A DNA stretch of 64,000 bases from DASXKD01 sp963734725 (lineage in GTDB: Bacteria > Actinomycetota > Actinomycetes > Streptosporangiales > Streptosporangiaceae), in the NCBI GenBank assembly GCA_963734725.1, contig CAVTIX010000008.1, positions 186,001 to 250,000 of the forward strand, read 5' to 3'. The position numbers and the translations under genes were made by a program. Below, in pieces: positions 38,245 to 47,345 of this stretch. The notes beneath the pieces were generated by a model. It worked only from the letters and a program-made list of their open reading frames with translations. It had not been told where the DNA came from and did no database searches. Within the stretch, counting starts at the first letter, position 1. Every line of letters starts with the position of its first letter.

Positions 38245-38963
38245 TGGCCCGGGTACTCGTCATCGACGACGAACCGCAGATCCTCCGGGCGCTGCGTATC
38301 AACCTGCGGGTACGCGGCTACGAGGTGGACACCGCGGCCAACGGCGCCCAGGCACTGGAGATGGCCGCCCGGCACCCCCCTGACCTGGTCATCCTCGATC
38401 TCGGCCTGCCGGACCTGGACGGGGTCGACGTGATCGGCGGGCTCCGCGGCTGGAGCACCGCGCCGATCATCGTGCTGTCCGGGCGGACCGAGAGCACCGA
38501 CAAGGTCGTGGCCCTTGACGCGGGCGCGGACGACTACGTGACCAAGCCGTTCGGCATGGACGAGCTGCTGGCCCGGATGCGGGCCGCGGTGCGCCGGGCC
38601 GGGCCGCCCGACGGGGCAACCCAAGTGCACCTCGGCGACCTGACCGTGGACCTGGCCGCGAAACGCGTCACCAGCCCCGACGGGACCAGCATCCGGCTCA
38701 CCCCGACCGAGTGGCACCTGCTGGAGTTCCTGCTCCGGCACCCGGGGAAGCTGCTCAGCCAGCGGCAGTTGCTGGCCGAGGTGTGGGGGCCTGGCTACAC
38801 GGAGGCGGCCGGCAACCTGCGCCTGTACATGACGCAGCTACGTCGCAAGCTGGAGCCGGACCCGGCGCGGCCGCGCTGGCTGCACACCGAGCCCGGGATG
38901 GGTTACCGGTACCAGCCGGACCCAGCACCGCCCAGCACGGACGGCGAGCGCCCGGCCGGCTAG
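38244..38963 (+). CDS. kdpE: Response regulator KdpE
   Basis: A 239-residue OmpR-type regulator. Acidic pocket VIDDEPQ, phospho-acceptor Asp52 in VILDLGLPDLDG, Lys in YVTKPFGMDELLARM, winged helix with LRLYMTQLRRKLEPDP. Its ATG overlaps the kdpD stop (TGATG). It would activate kdpFABC; no binding site was clearly recognised upstream of the operon. Confidence 0.93.
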   Translation: MARVLVIDDEPQILRALRINLRVRGYEVDTAANGAQALEMAARHPPDLVILDLGLPDLDGVDVIGGLRGWSTAPIIVLSGRTESTDKVVALDAGADDYVTKPFGMDELLARMRAAVRRAGPPDGATQVHLGDLTVDLAAKRVTSPDGTSIRLTPTEWHLLEFLLRHPGKLLSQRQLLAEVWGPGYTEAAGNLRLYMTQLRRKLEPDPARPRWLHTEPGMGYRYQPDPAPPSTDGERPAG

Positions 38964-39154
38964 TGGATCACCAGGGCTGCGATGAGCGCGAGCAGCGCAG
39001 CCACGCCGACCACCACGGCCGCTAGCGTGACGACCCGGCTACGCGACGCGCGCATGCTCCAGGCCTGGGTTGCCTCCGGCCCCCCCGAACTATCCACGAA
39101 GGCGCGGAACTCTGCCGTGCTGCCCGACCGCTCAGCCTCGTCTTGTTCGCGCAT
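38960..39154 (-). CDS. Small tail-anchored hypothetical protein
   Basis: A 64-residue frame from ATG 39154 with a charged N-terminus (REQDEAERSGSTAEF) and a C-terminal helix (VVTLAAVVVGVAALLALIAALVIH). It overlaps the kdpE end by 4 bp on the opposite strand. The hydrophobic tail argues for a real protein, but no family or clear SD is seen. Confidence 0.5.
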   Translation of the reverse strand: MREQDEAERSGSTAEFRAFVDSSGGPEATQAWSMRASRSRVVTLAAVVVGVAALLALIAALVIH

Positions 39155-39204
39155 GGGTCGAACCTAGCGGAAGCTTGCAGGTCAGAGGGCGCAAACGAGC
39201 AAAA

Positions 39205-39696
39205 TCAGCCACTACCAGCCGACCCGCCCCCAGGCGGCCTGGCGCCTACGGGGCCGAATCCGGCCCTGCTCACCAAGCGCGAAAGCACGATCACGCTCTT
39301 GGTCCGGACCACGAACGGCTCGGCGCTGATGTGCTCCACCACTTGCTCGAAATGCCGGACGTCGGCCGCGCGGATGTGCAGCAGCGCGTCGGCCTCACCG
39401 GTGATCGTGGCCGCGCCGGTCACCTCCGGGTATTTGCTGACCGCCGCGGCGATGTCCGACGGTGAGGTCCGCCCGCGGCAGAACAGCTCCACGTAGGCCT
39501 CCGTGGTCCAGCCGAGGATGCCGGGGTCCACGATGGCGGAGAACCCGGTGACTGCCCCGGAGGCGCGCAGCCGGTCTACCCGGCGCTTGACGGCCGGCGC
39601 GGACAGGCCCACGCGCGCGCCGATCTCGGCGTAGGTGGCCCGCCCGTCTTCGACCAGTGCCGTGACGATCCGCCGGTCCAGTTCGTCGAAAGCCAC
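39205..39696 (-). CDS. Lrp/AsnC-family transcriptional regulator
   Basis: A 163-residue regulator from GTG 39696. The N-terminal winged helix (LDRRIVTALVEDGRATYAEIGARVGLSAPAVKRRVDRL) is followed by a ligand-binding RAM-like domain ending in VVRTKSVIVLSRLV. Effector and targets are unknown. It is divergent from the NarL-type kinase gene, 84 bp away. Confidence 0.88.
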   Translation of the reverse strand: MAFDELDRRIVTALVEDGRATYAEIGARVGLSAPAVKRRVDRLRASGAVTGFSAIVDPGILGWTTEAYVELFCRGRTSPSDIAAAVSKYPEVTGAATITGEADALLHIRAADVRHFEQVVEHISAEPFVVRTKSVIVLSRLVSRAGFGPVGARPPGGGSAGSG

Positions 39697-39780
39697 GCCC
39701 CGATCTTGTCAGTTCCGCCGGGGTAAGGCGCGCGTTGCCGCACGGTTCCATGCCGGGCCGGCGTCGCGTAACGTGACGCC

Positions 39781-40989
39781 GTGGACTGGGTGTCCCTCCG
39801 CAGAGTGCTCGGCCGCCCCCGCGGCCGCTTCGGCATCCGGCTGGGTGACGTGGGGATGGCCGCTGTGGTGCTGGTCGCGGTCGAACTGAGCGTGGTCACC
39901 GGCGGCGGCCCCGGCGCCGCGCCGCTCAACGCGGAGGCCTACCTCCTCGGCGCGGTCCTGGTCCTCCCGGTCCTGCTGCGCAACCGCTATCCCCGCTTCG
40001 AACTGCTCGCCTGCTCAGTGCTGTTGCTGCTGTATTACACGTTCGACCGGCGGGACATCTCGCCCGCCCCGCTGCTGTCCGTCCCGCTGTACGACGCGGC
40101 GGTCGCCGGGTTCCTCGTGGCGGCGATCGTGATCCCGGCGGTCTACATGGCGATCGGCCTCGTCGTGGTGGAACTCTCCAACCACTCGGGCCTGGTCGCG
40201 TTGATCAACGATTTCCTGCCGTCCATCGTGGTGCTGGCCCTGGCAATCACGCTCGGCGACACGGTCCGTAGCAGGCGGGCGCTGGCCGCGGAGACAGCGG
40301 AACGGCTGCGGGTCGCGCACGAGGAACGCGAGGCCGAGGCGGCCCGGCGGGTGGCGGAGGAGCGGCTGCGGATCGCCAGGGACCTGCACGACACGGTGGC
40401 GCACAGCATGGCCACGATCACGGTCCAGGCGGGCTCGGCGCTGCACGTGCTTGGTGACCGGGACGACCGACTCCGCGGGGCGCTCACCGCGATCAGGGAG
40501 ACCAGCAAGCACGCGCTCCGCGAGATGCGCGCCACGCTCGGCCAGTTGCGCCAGGGCACCGAGAACGGCGCCATCCAGATGGCGCCCGGCGGGCTGGACC
40601 GGCTGCCCGCGCTGCGGGACGCGGTCACCGCGGCGGGCGCCCCCGTGACCATCGCCGTGGAAGGCGAGCAGCGCCTGCTGCCCCCCTCGGTCGACGAGGT
40701 GGCATACCGCATCGTGCAGGAATCGCTGACCAACGTGCTGCGGCATGCCGGCCCCGCGGCGCGGGCGTGGGTGCGGCTGTGCTACGAGCCGACAGCCCTG
40801 GGGATCAGCGTCATCGACGACGGCGCCGGCGCCGCCACCGGGGCATCGGACGGCCACGGGCTGGGCGCCGGGCACGGCCTGACCGGGATGTCAGAGCGGG
40901 CCGCCACGGTCGGCGGCGAGGTGACCGCGGGCCCGCGCGATGCGGGCGGGTTCGAGGTCAGCGCGCGGCTGCCGCTGGTGTCGGGATGA
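39781..40989 (+). CDS. Sensor histidine kinase, NarL-partner type (HisKA_3)
   Basis: A 402-residue kinase with about five N-terminal helices (DUF-type membrane sensor) and the dimerisation motif RLRIARDLHDTVAHSMATI, where the first His after ARDL is the phosphorylation site. The ATPase domain has AYRIVQESLTNVLRHAGP and GAGHGLTGMSERA. The ATGA overlap with the next gene shows the pair is coupled. Stimulus unknown. Confidence 0.9.
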   Translation: MDWVSLRRVLGRPRGRFGIRLGDVGMAAVVLVAVELSVVTGGGPGAAPLNAEAYLLGAVLVLPVLLRNRYPRFELLACSVLLLLYYTFDRRDISPAPLLSVPLYDAAVAGFLVAAIVIPAVYMAIGLVVVELSNHSGLVALINDFLPSIVVLALAITLGDTVRSRRALAAETAERLRVAHEEREAEAARRVAEERLRIARDLHDTVAHSMATITVQAGSALHVLGDRDDRLRGALTAIRETSKHALREMRATLGQLRQGTENGAIQMAPGGLDRLPALRDAVTAAGAPVTIAVEGEQRLLPPSVDEVAYRIVQESLTNVLRHAGPAARAWVRLCYEPTALGISVIDDGAGAATGASDGHGLGAGHGLTGMSERAATVGGEVTAGPRDAGGFEVSARLPLVSG

Positions 40990-41699
40990 TCCGGGTCCTG
41001 CTCGCCGACGACCAGGCCCTGCTCCGGGCGGGCTTCCGGATGCTGCTGGAGGCCAGTGCGGACATCTGCGTGGTGGGCGAGGCATCGAACGGCGGGGCCG
41101 CGGTGGCGCTGGCCGCCGAACTGCGCCCGGATGTGGTGCTGATGGACCTGCGCATGCCCGAGGTGGACGGGCTGACCGCGACGAAGCGGATCTCCGCCGA
41201 TCCCGCGCTCGGCGGGGTCAAGGTGGTGGTGCTCACCACGTTCGACGACGACGAGCACGTGTTCGGCGCGCTGCGGGCCGGGGCGAGCGGGTTCTTGGTC
41301 AAGGACGTGGAGCCGGAGGAACTGCTCCAGGCGGTGCGGGTCGTGGCGCGCGGCGACGCGCTGCTCTCGCCGAGCGTCACCCGGTCCCTGATCGCCGCGT
41401 TCACCTCGAAGGCCGCGGACCCGGGACCGCGCCCGGGCGCGCCCGCCGCCGACGGCGCCCGGCCACGGGCGGAATCCAACGCCCCCCCAGGGCTGGCCAC
41501 CCTCACCGACCGGGAGCGCGAGGTGGTCGCGCTGGTCGCCGAGGGACTGTCCAACGAGGAGATCGCGGCCCGGCTCGTGGTGAGCCCGCTCACCGCCAAG
41601 ACCCACGTCAGCCGGGCGATGACCAAGCTCGCCGCAAGGGACCGGGCGCAGCTCGTGGTGCTCGCCTACACCCACGGCCTGGCGTCCCCGTCGGCCTAG
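40986..41699 (+). CDS. NarL/LuxR-family response regulator
   Basis: A 237-residue regulator: acidic pocket LADDQ, phospho-acceptor Asp54 in VLMDLRMPEVDG, Lys in FLVKDVEPEEL, and a LuxR-type HTH (LTDREREVVALVAEGLSNEEIA, then TAKTHVSRAMTKL). A Pro/Ala-rich linker of about 30 residues between domains is longer than usual. It converges on a lipoprotein gene with 14 bp between stops. Confidence 0.92.
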   Translation: MIRVLLADDQALLRAGFRMLLEASADICVVGEASNGGAAVALAAELRPDVVLMDLRMPEVDGLTATKRISADPALGGVKVVVLTTFDDDEHVFGALRAGASGFLVKDVEPEELLQAVRVVARGDALLSPSVTRSLIAAFTSKAADPGPRPGAPAADGARPRAESNAPPGLATLTDREREVVALVAEGLSNEEIAARLVVSPLTAKTHVSRAMTKLAARDRAQLVVLAYTHGLASPSA

Positions 41700-41713
41700 A
41701 GCGCGCCGGCGGC

Positions 41714-42253
41714 TCAGCTGACCCGGACGCTTACCCGGAAGCCGAGGATCGCGCCGCACTCCACGGTGCCGGACTGCGACCCGGAGTTCGGCGGCGGCGT
41801 CGGGCAGACCGGCCGGGTTGAGGTGATCGACGCGGTGCCCGGGCGGGCGGCGACGAACGACGCCCCGGTCACCCCGAGCGCCAGCAGCCCGTGACCGTTG
41901 GCGCGCGGTCGCAGCACCCCGGAACTCGCATGGATGGCAGACCACCGGCTGGCCTGGGTGCCTCGCAGGTACACCTGCACTGCGGCGCCACGGCGCACGC
42001 ACACCGAACGGCCGTTGTCGGCGTTGGTCAAGGTGATCACGCGGCGCTGCGGGGCGCCACCGCCGTGGCAGGCGCCGGGCGGTGGCGGCGACGGTGAGCT
42101 GGCCGAGGGCGGGGACGATGCACCGGCCGGGAGCGGGGAAGGTGCGCCGGCCTGCGGCGGGCCCGCGGGCGCGCCGGCGCGCGGCTGGCCGCATCCGGAG
42201 ATCACGGCCACCGCGCCGAGGGCCACGGCGGCGAGCACCGGCACGCTGCGCAT
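41714..42253 (-). CDS. Secreted lipoprotein of unknown function
   Basis: A 179-residue protein with lipobox VAVISGC (Cys21), a Pro/Ser/Ala-rich spacer of about 35 residues, and a beta-rich C-terminal domain with four Cys in probable disulfide pairs (ACHGGG, SVCVRRG, PVCPTPP, VECGAI). No family recognised. The gene is monocistronic. Confidence 0.72.
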   Translation of the reverse strand: MRSVPVLAAVALGAVAVISGCGQPRAGAPAGPPQAGAPSPLPAGASSPPSASSPSPPPPGACHGGGAPQRRVITLTNADNGRSVCVRRGAAVQVYLRGTQASRWSAIHASSGVLRPRANGHGLLALGVTGASFVAARPGTASITSTRPVCPTPPPNSGSQSGTVECGAILGFRVSVRVS

Positions 42254-42448
42254 GATTGCTCCATCCGGCCTGGTTCAATCGTCCAGGGTTAGACGCGGGC
42301 TGGCCGGCGGCGGTTCCCGGGACCACAGATTGTTAGTAAGACCCGCGGCCTGTGGATTTTCGCCGCGCGGAGCGGAGCCGCATTACCGGCCAATGTCCGT
42401 TTAATCCGGCTATATCCTCACCTATCTGTTGACGCTCGGTGACACATA
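42254..42448. other. Divergent intergenic region upstream of the secreted Ig-repeat gene
   Basis: With the following promoter this region spans 309 bp between divergent genes. It is less GC-rich than its surroundings, and no open frame or RNA motif was recognised. Beyond the promoter, CCCAGCGTGCC occurs twice (near 42496 and 42512) in the untranslated leader. Confidence 0.4.
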
Positions 42449-42477
42449 TTGACGCCTTATTACCAGCTAGTTATCTT
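42449..42477 (+). promoter_or_regulatory. Sigma70-type promoter
   Basis: TTGACG (42449-42454), a 17-bp spacer and TATCTT (42472-42477) make a near-consensus housekeeping promoter. The implied start near 42484 gives an 80-nt leader ending in GGGAGGAG before the ATG at 42563. Confidence 0.7.
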
Positions 42478-42562
42478 GCGCGCAGGCGCCGCTACCCAGC
42501 GTGCCCCATCCCAGCGTGCCTTACCAGGCAACGCCGATCCCTTTGCCCCTGGGAGGAGCATT

Positions 42563-44724
42563 ATGAGATCCCCTACCCGCATCCGCCGATGGGCCGTGCG
42601 CGGCAGCACCGCCGGCTTAACGGCCGTCGCCCTCACCGCCGGAATGCAAGTGGCCGTGGCCGGAACGGCGCAGGCCGCGGCGGCCCGGGCGCCTGCCGTG
42701 GTGAACCCGTACTCGCCTGCCTACCACCATCACTACCGGCACGGAGTAGTGCCGACCATCCCGCAGCAGCGAAAGATGCGCCGGTGGGACCTTAATCACC
42801 CACGGAATGCGTCCGCCAATGACCTGAACTACGGCGGGGGGATCGACGGGATTGGGGTCACTACCGGCCCGGAGAAGGTCTACATGGTCTTCTACGGCTC
42901 GCAGTGGGGCACCCAGAGCACCAACGCCAACGGGGACATCGTCTTGTCCGGTGACCCGTCCGGCCAGGCCCCCTACCAGCAGGAGCTGTACAAGGGCCTG
43001 GGCACCGGCGGTGAGCTCTGGTCCGGCGTCATGACCCAGTACTGCGACGGCGTCGCGGCCGGCGCGCAAAGCTGCCCGGCCAGCAACACCCAGCACGTCG
43101 CCTACCCCTCCGGCGGTGTGCTCGCCGGTGTCTGGGTGGACGAGAGCGCGGCCTCGCCGAACCAGGCCACCGGCCACCAGCTCGGTGTGGAGGCGGTTAA
43201 CGCCGCGGCCCACTTCGGCAACACCACTGCCGCCTTGAACCGGGACGCCCAGTACATCATCGTGTCCCCGCACGGCACCCACCCCGATGGGTACAACACC
43301 CCGTCCGGCCAGTTCTGCGCCTGGCACGACTGGAACGGTGACACCACGCTGAGCGGCGGCGCGGTCAGCTCGCCGTACGGCGACATCGCGTTCACCAACA
43401 GCCCGTACATCACCGACATGGGCGCCTCCTGCGGGCAGAACTTCGTCAACAGCAACGGCACCCTCGACGGCGTCTCCATCGTGAACGGCCACGAGTACGC
43501 GGAGACGATCACCGACCAGAACCCGCCCGGCGGCTGGACCGACTCCAGCGGCGAGGAGAACGGCGACAAATGCGCCTGGATCACCCCGGGCACCGCCGGC
43601 GGGTCGTTCGACCTGACCACCGGTCACGGCACCTTCGCCATGCAGACCACCTGGGCCAACGACGGCAACAGCGGCGCGGGCGCCTGCGAGGCCAGCCACG
43701 CCATCGTCACCAACCCCGGCGGCAACACCGTCACGGTGACCAACCCCGGCAACCAGACCGGCACCGTCGGCACCGCCGTCAGCCTGCAGATTCACGCCAC
43801 CGACTCGGCCTCCGGGCAGACCCTCACCTACAGCGCCACCGGGCTGCCGGCCGGGCTGTCGATCAGCTCCGCCACCGGCCTGATCTCCGGCACGCCGACC
43901 ACGGCCGGCACCTCCAGCGTCACGGTGACCGCGAAGGACACCACGAACGCCTCCGGATCGGCCAGCTTCACCTGGACGATCAACTCCGCAGGCGGCAACA
44001 CCGTCACGGTGACCAACCCCGGCAACCAGACCGGCACCGTCGGCACCGCCGTCAGCCTGCAGATCCACGCCACCGACTCGGCCTCCGGGCAGACCCTCAC
44101 CTACAGCGCGACCGGCCTGCCGGCCTGTCGATCAGCTCCGCCACCGGCCTGATCTCCGGCACCCCGACCACGGCCGGCACCTCCAGCGTCACGGTGACCG
44201 CCAAGGACACCACGAACGCCTCCGGATCGGCCAGCTTCACCTGGACGATCAACTCCAGCGGCGGCTGCACCGCAGCGCAGTTGCTGCGTAACCCGGGCTT
44301 CGAGTCCGGGAACACCGTGTGGAGTTCCACCCCGGCGGTGATCGGCCAGAACGGGCCGTCCGAGCCGGCGCACGGTGGCACGTGGGATGCCTGGCTCGAC
44401 GGCTACGGCACGACGCACACCGACACGCTCTCCCAGAGCGTGACGATCCCCGCGGCGTGCACGGGCACCACGTTCGGCTTCTGGCTGCACATCGACACGT
44501 CCGAAACCACCACGACGACGCAATACGACAAGCTGACGATCACCGCCAACGGCACCACGATCGCCAGGTTCTCCAACCTCAACCACGCCAGCGGCTACCA
44601 GCATCACAGCTACTCGCTGGGCAGCTTCGCCGGGCAGACGGTAACGCTCAAGTTCACCGGCACCGAGGACATTTCGCTGCAGACCTCGTTCGTCATCGAC
44701 GACACGGCGGTCAACACCAGCTGA
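42563..44724 (+). CDS. Secreted zincin-like protein with two Ig repeats and C-terminal domain (frameshift)
   Basis: ATG 42563 with SD GGGAGGAG. A signal peptide (RRWAVRGSTAGLTAVALTAGM, ending near AQAAAA) precedes a catalytic-looking domain with YMVFYGSQWG and GHEYAETITDQNPPGGW, then DKCAWI, resembling exordium-like or zinc-binding secreted proteins. Two putative Ig domains of 91 residues follow, then a beta-sandwich domain (LLRNPGFESG). Comparing the two Ig copies shows a 4-bp loss (GGGC) near 44122 that shifts the frame; the C-terminal part is read in the shifted frame to 44724. Confidence 0.78.
43721..44262 (+). repeat. Tandem 273-bp Ig-domain repeat
   Basis: Two nearly identical units, 43721-43993 and 43994 to about 44262, each encoding one He_PIG-like Ig domain beginning GNTVTVTNPGNQTGTVG. 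Differences are few, pointing to recent duplication or gene conversion. Unit 2 lacks 4 bp after CTGCCGGCC. Confidence 0.9.
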
Positions 44725-44751
44725 TCCCTCCAGGCCCGGTGGTCCGGGCAT

Positions 44752-44782
44752 GAGTGGCCCGCGCCCCCGGCGCGGGCCACTC
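44752..44782 (+). terminator. Terminator hairpin
   Basis: GAGTGGCCCGCGC (44752-44764) pairs perfectly with GCGCGGGCCACTC (44770-44782) around a 5-nt loop, 27 bp after the stop of the secreted protein gene. No T tract follows. Confidence 0.75.
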
Positions 44783-44804
44783 GCAGTCCCGGGATACTCC
44801 GGGC

Positions 44805-44814
44805 GGAGTACTCC
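44805..44814. promoter_or_regulatory. Palindromic operator candidate upstream of the MMPL gene
   Basis: GGAGTACTCC is a perfect 10-bp palindrome, with a further GAGTAC half-site about 10 bp downstream and ATACTCC upstream. It lies about 115 bp before the transporter start, where a repressor could act. No regulator gene adjoins. Confidence 0.35.
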
Positions 44815-44926
44815 CGTCGAGTACCCGCCCGGCCAAGTGCCTCCCGCCGTACGACGACCCCGGCGCCAGGTTTCGCGAGCATCGAGAGCAGCAAACAATC
44901 GCTCCTCCGGCTCGCAGGAGAACCTC

Positions 44927-47155
44927 ATGTCGTACGCACCAGGCGCCCGCCCGGCGGGCGCCCGCACCCCTGATGTAGCCCCGGGGCCGATCGGCCTGCT
45001 CGGCCGCGCGTGCTACCGGCACCGCTGGATCATCCTCTTCGTCTGGCTGGCCGGAGTGGCCTGCCTGATCACCCTGTGGATCAACTTCGGCGCCCCGGCG
45101 CAGGACAACTTCACCGGCAGCGACCCGGGGCAGACGCTGCTGAACAAGCACTTCCCGCACGCCTCCGGGGACAGCCTCACCCTGGCGATCGACTCCCGGG
45201 CGCCGCTGTCCGACCCGGCCACCCGGGCGAGGGTCGAGGGGGCGCTCGTCCCCTTCGCGCATGCCGCGCACGTCACCTCGGTCACCAACCCGTACCGGAC
45301 GGAAGGCCAGATCTCCCGCGACGGCCATATCGCGTTCTCGACCGTGCAGTTCGACGTGGTGTCCACCAAGATCAGCAACGCCGAAGCGCTCGCGCTGATG
45401 CACGATGCCACGGCGGCCTCGGGCCACGGGCTGACGTTCAGCCTCGGCGGGGACGTGGTGGACCTGGCCGAGACGCCCTACGGCGGGCCGAGCGAGGGCG
45501 TCGGCGTCGCCGCCGCCGCGGTGGTGCTGCTGATCGCGTTCGGCTCGTTCCTGGCGATGGGGCTGCCGATCCTCACCGCGCTGCTCGGCATCGCCGGCGG
45601 CCTGGCGGTGATCGGGCTGCTCGGGCACATCGCCCCCGCCCCGTCCTTCTCCCCCATCATCGCCGCGATGATCGGCCTCGGTGTCGGCGTGGACTACGCC
45701 CTGTTCATCGTGACCCGATACCGCGAGGGGCTCATCGTCGGCCGCGCGCCGGAAGACGCCGCGGTGACCGCGATGCGGACCGCAGGACGCACCGTGCTCA
45801 TCGCGGGCGCCACCGTGGCGATCGGGATGATGGGCCTGCTGGTGCTGCGCCAGCCGCTGCTGAACGGCGTCGCGGTCGCCGCGGCCGCCACGGTGGCCAT
45901 GGTGCTGGCCGGCTCGCTGACCCTGCTGCCCGCGCTCCTCGGGTTCTCCGGCGCCCGCCTGGCCAAGCGATCGAGGCTGCTGGGCTGGCGGCGGAACCGG
46001 CCGGCCACGACTGGTCGTTCGGAAAAAATTCCTGCTGCGCAGCGGTGGGCGGGCTTGATCCAGCGGCGCCCGGTCCTCGCGACGGTCGTGTCCACCGGCA
46101 TCATCCTCGCCCTGGCCACGCCCGCGCTCGACATGAAGCTGAACTCCCCCGACGAGTCCTCCCAGGCCAGGGGGACCATGGGCTACGCGAGCTACGCCAC
46201 CATGGCGCGCGGTTTCGGCCCCGGCTTCGACGCCCCGGTGATCGTGGCCGCCGCGCTGCCGGCGCCGGGCGCGAGCACGGCCCGCCTGGCCGCCGCGGTT
46301 GCCCACACCCCGGGCGTGGCCGCGGTCACCCCGGCGGTCCGCAGCACGGACGGGAAGGCGGCCATGATGATCGCCTACCCGACCACCGGTGAGCAGGACC
46401 CGGCCACCAACACGCTGGTGAACCACCTGAACGACCAGGTGATCCCGCGCGCGACGGCCGGCACCGGCATCCGCGCCTACCTCACCGGGCCGAACGCTGG
46501 CGGCGTGGCCTTCGCCAACCTGGTCGGCCAGCGGCTGCCGTGGCTGATCGCCGTCGTGGTCCTGGTCTCGATGGTGCTGCTGACCGTGATGTTCCGCTCG
46601 GTCACGATCGCGGTGAAAGCCGCGGTGATGAACCTGCTGTCGATCTGCGCGGCGTACGGCGTGCTGGTCGCCATCACCCAAGACGGCTGGCTGCGCCAGG
46701 CGTTCGGCTTCCCGGAGAACGTGCCGGTGACCACCTGGGTGCCGATGTTCCTGTTCGTGATCCTGTTCGGCCTGTCCATGGACTACGAGGTGTTCCTGCT
46801 CTCGCGGATCCGTGAGTCCTACGACGCCACCGGCGACAACGCGGCCTCGGTGGCGCACGGACTGGCCCGCACCGCCCGGGTGATCACCGCGGCAGCCGCG
46901 ATCATGATCGTGGTGTTCCTGTCCTTCGTGGCCGGGGCGAACGTCTCGGTGAAGCAGATCGGCCTGGGCCTCGCGGTGGCCGTGCTCATCGACGCCACTC
47001 TGGTCCGGATGGTCCTGGTGCCCGGGGTCATGGAACTGCTGGGCAAGGCGAACTGGTGGCTGCCGGGACCGCTGGCCCGGGTGCTGCCGAAGACCTCCCT
47101 GCCCGAGGGCGAGCCCCTGGCCGCGGATCTGGCCCTGACCAGGTCCGCCGGGTAG
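44927..47155 (+). CDS. MMPL-family RND transporter
   Basis: The ATG at 44927 follows AGGAG by 7 nt, giving 742 residues. About twelve helices in two halves flank two external domains. The conserved GxGVDYALFIVTRYREGL (first half) and FGLSMDYEVFLLSRIRE (second half) carry the Asp-Tyr pairs that relay protons. Members export lipids or drugs across the membrane. No partner lipid-synthesis gene adjoins, so the substrate is open. Confidence 0.9.
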   Translation: MSYAPGARPAGARTPDVAPGPIGLLGRACYRHRWIILFVWLAGVACLITLWINFGAPAQDNFTGSDPGQTLLNKHFPHASGDSLTLAIDSRAPLSDPATRARVEGALVPFAHAAHVTSVTNPYRTEGQISRDGHIAFSTVQFDVVSTKISNAEALALMHDATAASGHGLTFSLGGDVVDLAETPYGGPSEGVGVAAAAVVLLIAFGSFLAMGLPILTALLGIAGGLAVIGLLGHIAPAPSFSPIIAAMIGLGVGVDYALFIVTRYREGLIVGRAPEDAAVTAMRTAGRTVLIAGATVAIGMMGLLVLRQPLLNGVAVAAAATVAMVLAGSLTLLPALLGFSGARLAKRSRLLGWRRNRPATTGRSEKIPAAQRWAGLIQRRPVLATVVSTGIILALATPALDMKLNSPDESSQARGTMGYASYATMARGFGPGFDAPVIVAAALPAPGASTARLAAAVAHTPGVAAVTPAVRSTDGKAAMMIAYPTTGEQDPATNTLVNHLNDQVIPRATAGTGIRAYLTGPNAGGVAFANLVGQRLPWLIAVVVLVSMVLLTVMFRSVTIAVKAAVMNLLSICAAYGVLVAITQDGWLRQAFGFPENVPVTTWVPMFLFVILFGLSMDYEVFLLSRIRESYDATGDNAASVAHGLARTARVITAAAAIMIVVFLSFVAGANVSVKQIGLGLAVAVLIDATLVRMVLVPGVMELLGKANWWLPGPLARVLPKTSLPEGEPLAADLALTRSAG

Positions 47156-47163
47156 CTCCCGGT

Positions 47164-47191
47164 GGGCGGCCCGGGGCTCCCCGGGCCGCCC
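47164..47191 (+). terminator. Terminator hairpin after the MMPL gene
   Basis: GGGCGGCCCGGGG (47164-47176) is perfectly complementary to CCCCGGGCCGCCC (47179-47191), 8 bp after the stop codon. The loop is very short, so the inner pairs may open. Confidence 0.7.
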
Positions 47192-47345
47192 CGGGCGCCC
47201 CGGCCGGGCCTCGGCAGGGAGAGTGTGCCCGGCGCCGCTGCCGGCCAGCGCAGCGGCGCCGGGCGCAACGGTACGCGGACGCACGGCGAAGGGGTCTTGC
47301 CTGCCGACGCCGCTCGGCCGGGCGGCGCCGGACTACGGTTGGCAC

